Of a stretch of 6,340 bases of DNA, positions 4,822 through 6,340 are shown in pieces (within the stretch, counting starts at the first letter, position 1; the number at the start of each line of letters is the position of its first letter). Source of the DNA: JBMCWH01 sp048621635 (GTDB lineage: Bacteria; Patescibacteriota; WWE3; JAUXAW01; JAYEID01); NCBI GenBank assembly GCA_048621635.1, contig JBMCWH010000024.1, positions 1 to 6,340 of the forward strand. Direction: 5' to 3'. The notes below the pieces were generated by a model. The model worked only from the letters and a program-made list of their open reading frames with translations. It did not search any database and was not told where the DNA came from. Position numbers and translations under genes: made by a program.

Positions 4822-5496
4822 ATGTTACTTAATTTTGATTCTATTAGAAAAGAATATGCGGACGGAACTGTTGCTTTGGATAATGTGAGTTTTGGTGTGA
4901 ATGCAGGAGAGTTTGTGTTTGTTGTTGGTCCTTCTGGTGCAGGAAAAACCACATTGCTTAAACTAATTCTCCGCGAGGAATTTCCTTCCGAAGGTTCTTT
5001 ATTTTTTGAGGATAAAGAGATTCCTAAACTTTCTAGTAATGAAGTTTCAAAACTGCGACGGCAGATTGGGGTTGTGTTTCAGGAATTTCGTTTAATACCT
5101 TCGCGGACAGTTTTGGAAAATGTACTCTTACCGTTGGAAATAACGGATGATTCTGCTTCTTCGGAAAGAGCTTTGGAGATTTTGGAGCTTCTAGATTTAG
5201 CAGATCGAGTACAGCTTTTTCCTTCTAGTCTTTCAGGAGGAGAAAAGCAGCGAGTTTCTTTTGCCCGGGCTTTAGTACACAAACCCCGTGTTCTTCTTGC
5301 GGATGAGCCTACAGGAAACATTGGTCCGCAGTCTTCCCAAAAAATTAGTAATGTTTTAGCTAAGGCTAATGAGGCCGGGACTACTATCTTTGTTTGTACC
5401 CATGATGAAAATATGGTGAATACTCTGCGTAGACGTGTTTTGCGGTTAGAATCAGGAAGGCTAGTAGCGGATAAGAAAGGAGGGACGTATCAATGA
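4822..5496 (+). CDS. ftsE: Cell-division ABC transporter ATP-binding protein FtsE
   Basis: This 224-residue cytoplasmic ATPase partners with FtsX at the divisome, where ATP binding and hydrolysis control periplasmic or cell-wall peptidoglycan hydrolases through FtsX. Visible motifs: Walker A GPSGAGKTT (36-44), Q-loop Gln87 in VVFQEFRLIP, ABC signature LSGGEKQR (137-144), Walker B VLLADEPTGN (157-166, catalytic Glu162) and H-loop His194 in CTHD. The RLIP segment after the Q-loop and the TVLENVLLPL that follows are typical of FtsE rather than a generic LolD/MacB ATPase, and the adjacent ftsX settles it. One oddity: the D-loop reads NIGPQSS, with Gly168 where Asp is usual (NLDP). The start lies 15 bases after the previous gene; the AT-rich gap (4807-4821) holds no Shine-Dalgarno. 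The stop TGA overlaps the ftsX ATG (ATGA). Confidence 0.95.
   Translation: MLLNFDSIRKEYADGTVALDNVSFGVNAGEFVFVVGPSGAGKTTLLKLILREEFPSEGSLFFEDKEIPKLSSNEVSKLRRQIGVVFQEFRLIPSRTVLENVLLPLEITDDSASSERALEILELLDLADRVQLFPSSLSGGEKQRVSFARALVHKPRVLLADEPTGNIGPQSSQKISNVLAKANEAGTTIFVCTHDENMVNTLRRRVLRLESGRLVADKKGGTYQ
5477..5483 (+). promoter_or_regulatory. Shine-Dalgarno site (AAGGAGG) for ftsX
   Basis: AAGGAGG lies within the last codons of ftsE, nine bases before the ftsX ATG at 5493. It is the only convincing ribosome binding site in the window and fixes the ftsX start. Its presence shows that the organism's 16S rRNA can use anti-Shine-Dalgarno pairing, and that the other starts lack it by design rather than by inability. 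Confidence 0.85.
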
Positions 5497-6340
5497 GATC
5501 TGTTCGGGAAGCCTTAAAAAATATTTGGCGAGAAAAGGGTCTTAGCTTGGGGACAATTTTTGTTACTACCCTAACTTTCTTTGTTACTTCTGTGTTTATC
5601 TTAGTTTTTGTAGCTTCTGGTATCGGTTTAGATTATTTGGAAAGCCGTGCGCAGTTAACAGCTTTCTTTAAAGATTCAGCAACAGAGGAACAAATTATGC
5701 AAACAAAAGCAGATTTGGAGAAAATGGGCGGTGTTTTGGAGGTAACCTATACCTCCAAAGAAGAAGCATTAGAAATTTATAAGGAGGAGTATAAAGACGA
5801 ACCTACTCTTTTGGAATCTATTAACGCCAACATTTTTCCTGCCAGTTTAGATGTTCGGGCGGAAAGTGTAGAGTATCTAGGCGCTGTTAAACAAATTTTG
5901 GATTCCAAAGAGTTTGTGGAAGAGATTGTTTACTTTCAAGATATAGCGGAAAGCTTCAAGGAAATTTCCGTAATTATTAAGCAAGTGGGCCTCGGTATAG
6001 TTGGGGTTTTGTCAGGTATTTCCTTTTTGATAATTTTACTTTCTATTGGGATGAGTATTCATCGCAAAAGTCAAGAAATTAGTATTATGCGTTTGGTTGG
6101 TGCAAGCAATTGGCATATTCAGGCCCCCTTTATTTTACAGGGCGCTTTTTACTGTTTGGTAGCTGTCTTGCTTTCTTTTGGGTTATTGCTGGGGCTTGTT
6201 CCGCTAGTTTATCCTCATATTTCTAGCTTTTTTGTGGGTATGCCACTTCCTCAAATAACACCTCTTTTTGCAGCTAAGTTAATTGTAGGTGAGCTTTTTG
6301 GTGCTGCCTTGCTGGGAGCACTGGGGGCCAAATTTGCAAT
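5493..6340 (+). CDS. ftsX: Cell-division ABC transporter permease FtsX (3' partial)
   Basis: The frame is open from the ATG at 5493 to the window end, giving 282 residues plus two bases; little is likely missing, as FtsX proteins are usually about 300 residues in Gram-positive-type bacteria. Order seen: amphipathic cytoplasmic N-terminus (MRSVREALKNIWREKG); TM1 at about 19-44; an extracytoplasmic domain (about 45-160) that in the family binds the hydrolase or its activator; TM2 at about 164-188; the conserved cytoplasmic segment EISIMRLVGASNWHI (195-209) that contacts FtsE; TM3 at about 213-240; TM4 at about 257-280. The start is shared with the ftsE stop (ATGA) and has a strong Shine-Dalgarno, so the two proteins are translationally coupled. 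In the family a peptidoglycan hydrolase is the downstream partner; none is visible here. A perfect 10-bp hairpin lies inside the coding sequence at 5735-5759. Confidence 0.95.
   Translation, partial: MRSVREALKNIWREKGLSLGTIFVTTLTFFVTSVFILVFVASGIGLDYLESRAQLTAFFKDSATEEQIMQTKADLEKMGGVLEVTYTSKEEALEIYKEEYKDEPTLLESINANIFPASLDVRAESVEYLGAVKQILDSKEFVEEIVYFQDIAESFKEISVIIKQVGLGIVGVLSGISFLIILLSIGMSIHRKSQEISIMRLVGASNWHIQAPFILQGAFYCLVAVLLSFGLLLGLVPLVYPHISSFFVGMPLPQITPLFAAKLIVGELFGAALLGALGAKFA
5735..5759 (+). other. Perfect 10-bp stem, 5-base loop hairpin inside ftsX
   Basis: TTTGGAGGTA (5735-5744) and TACCTCCAAA (5750-5759) are exact reverse complements around the loop ACCTA. The stem encodes part of the extracytoplasmic domain (GVLEVTYTSK). 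The left arm carries a GGAGG, which would be masked in the folded mRNA, but no start codon follows at a usable distance. No T-run follows, so it is not a typical terminator. Confidence 0.6.

Overview
The window looks like part of a small-genome bacterium of the Candidate Phyla Radiation (Patescibacteria), most likely Microgenomates-like. This is inferred from the DUF11-type surface protein with a Pro-Thr linker, the near-absence of Shine-Dalgarno sites, -10 boxes placed almost on the start codons, tight gene packing and the prfB-ftsE-ftsX neighbourhood. No marker gene here proves the placement. TGA ends two genes and a full RF2 is encoded, so UGA is a stop codon and the standard bacterial code applies. 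All genes are on the + strand.

Layout. (1) 1-672: the 3' end of a secreted, membrane-anchored surface protein (Pro-Thr repeat, DUF11-like beta domain, C-terminal membrane helix). (2) 713-3145: an 810-residue fusion of a complete glycogen/starch synthase (GT5, GlgA) with a complete GalT/ADP-glucose-phosphorylase-like HIT-superfamily domain. (3) 3146-3350: a 205-base spacer holding a long inverted repeat and an 11-unit, strictly 7-base-phased degenerate repeat. (4) 3351-4397: prfB (RF2) without the usual programmed frameshift. (5) 4408-4806: an unrecognised small membrane-anchored protein. (6) 4822-5496: ftsE. (7) 5493 to the window edge: ftsX, overlapping ftsE by four bases and cut off by the window end.

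How the genes work together. FtsE and FtsX form the ABC-type complex that couples the divisome to peptidoglycan hydrolases; the unknown membrane protein sits directly upstream of them. The order prfB - small membrane protein - ftsE - ftsX recalls the prfB-(cccB)-ftsE-ftsX order of Bacillus. The GlgA fusion joins alpha-glucan chain growth to an enzyme domain that makes or breaks nucleotide sugars. It is the most interesting object in the window: one polypeptide might recycle the ADP released by the synthase back into ADP-glucose.

Expression. Four starts (713, 3351, 4408, 4822) have no Shine-Dalgarno sequence, and two of them have a strong -10 box ending exactly nine bases before the ATG, which predicts almost leaderless mRNAs. 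Only ftsX, translationally coupled to ftsE, has a classical AAGGAGG site. No tRNA, rRNA, CRISPR, transposase or convincing rho-independent terminator was seen.
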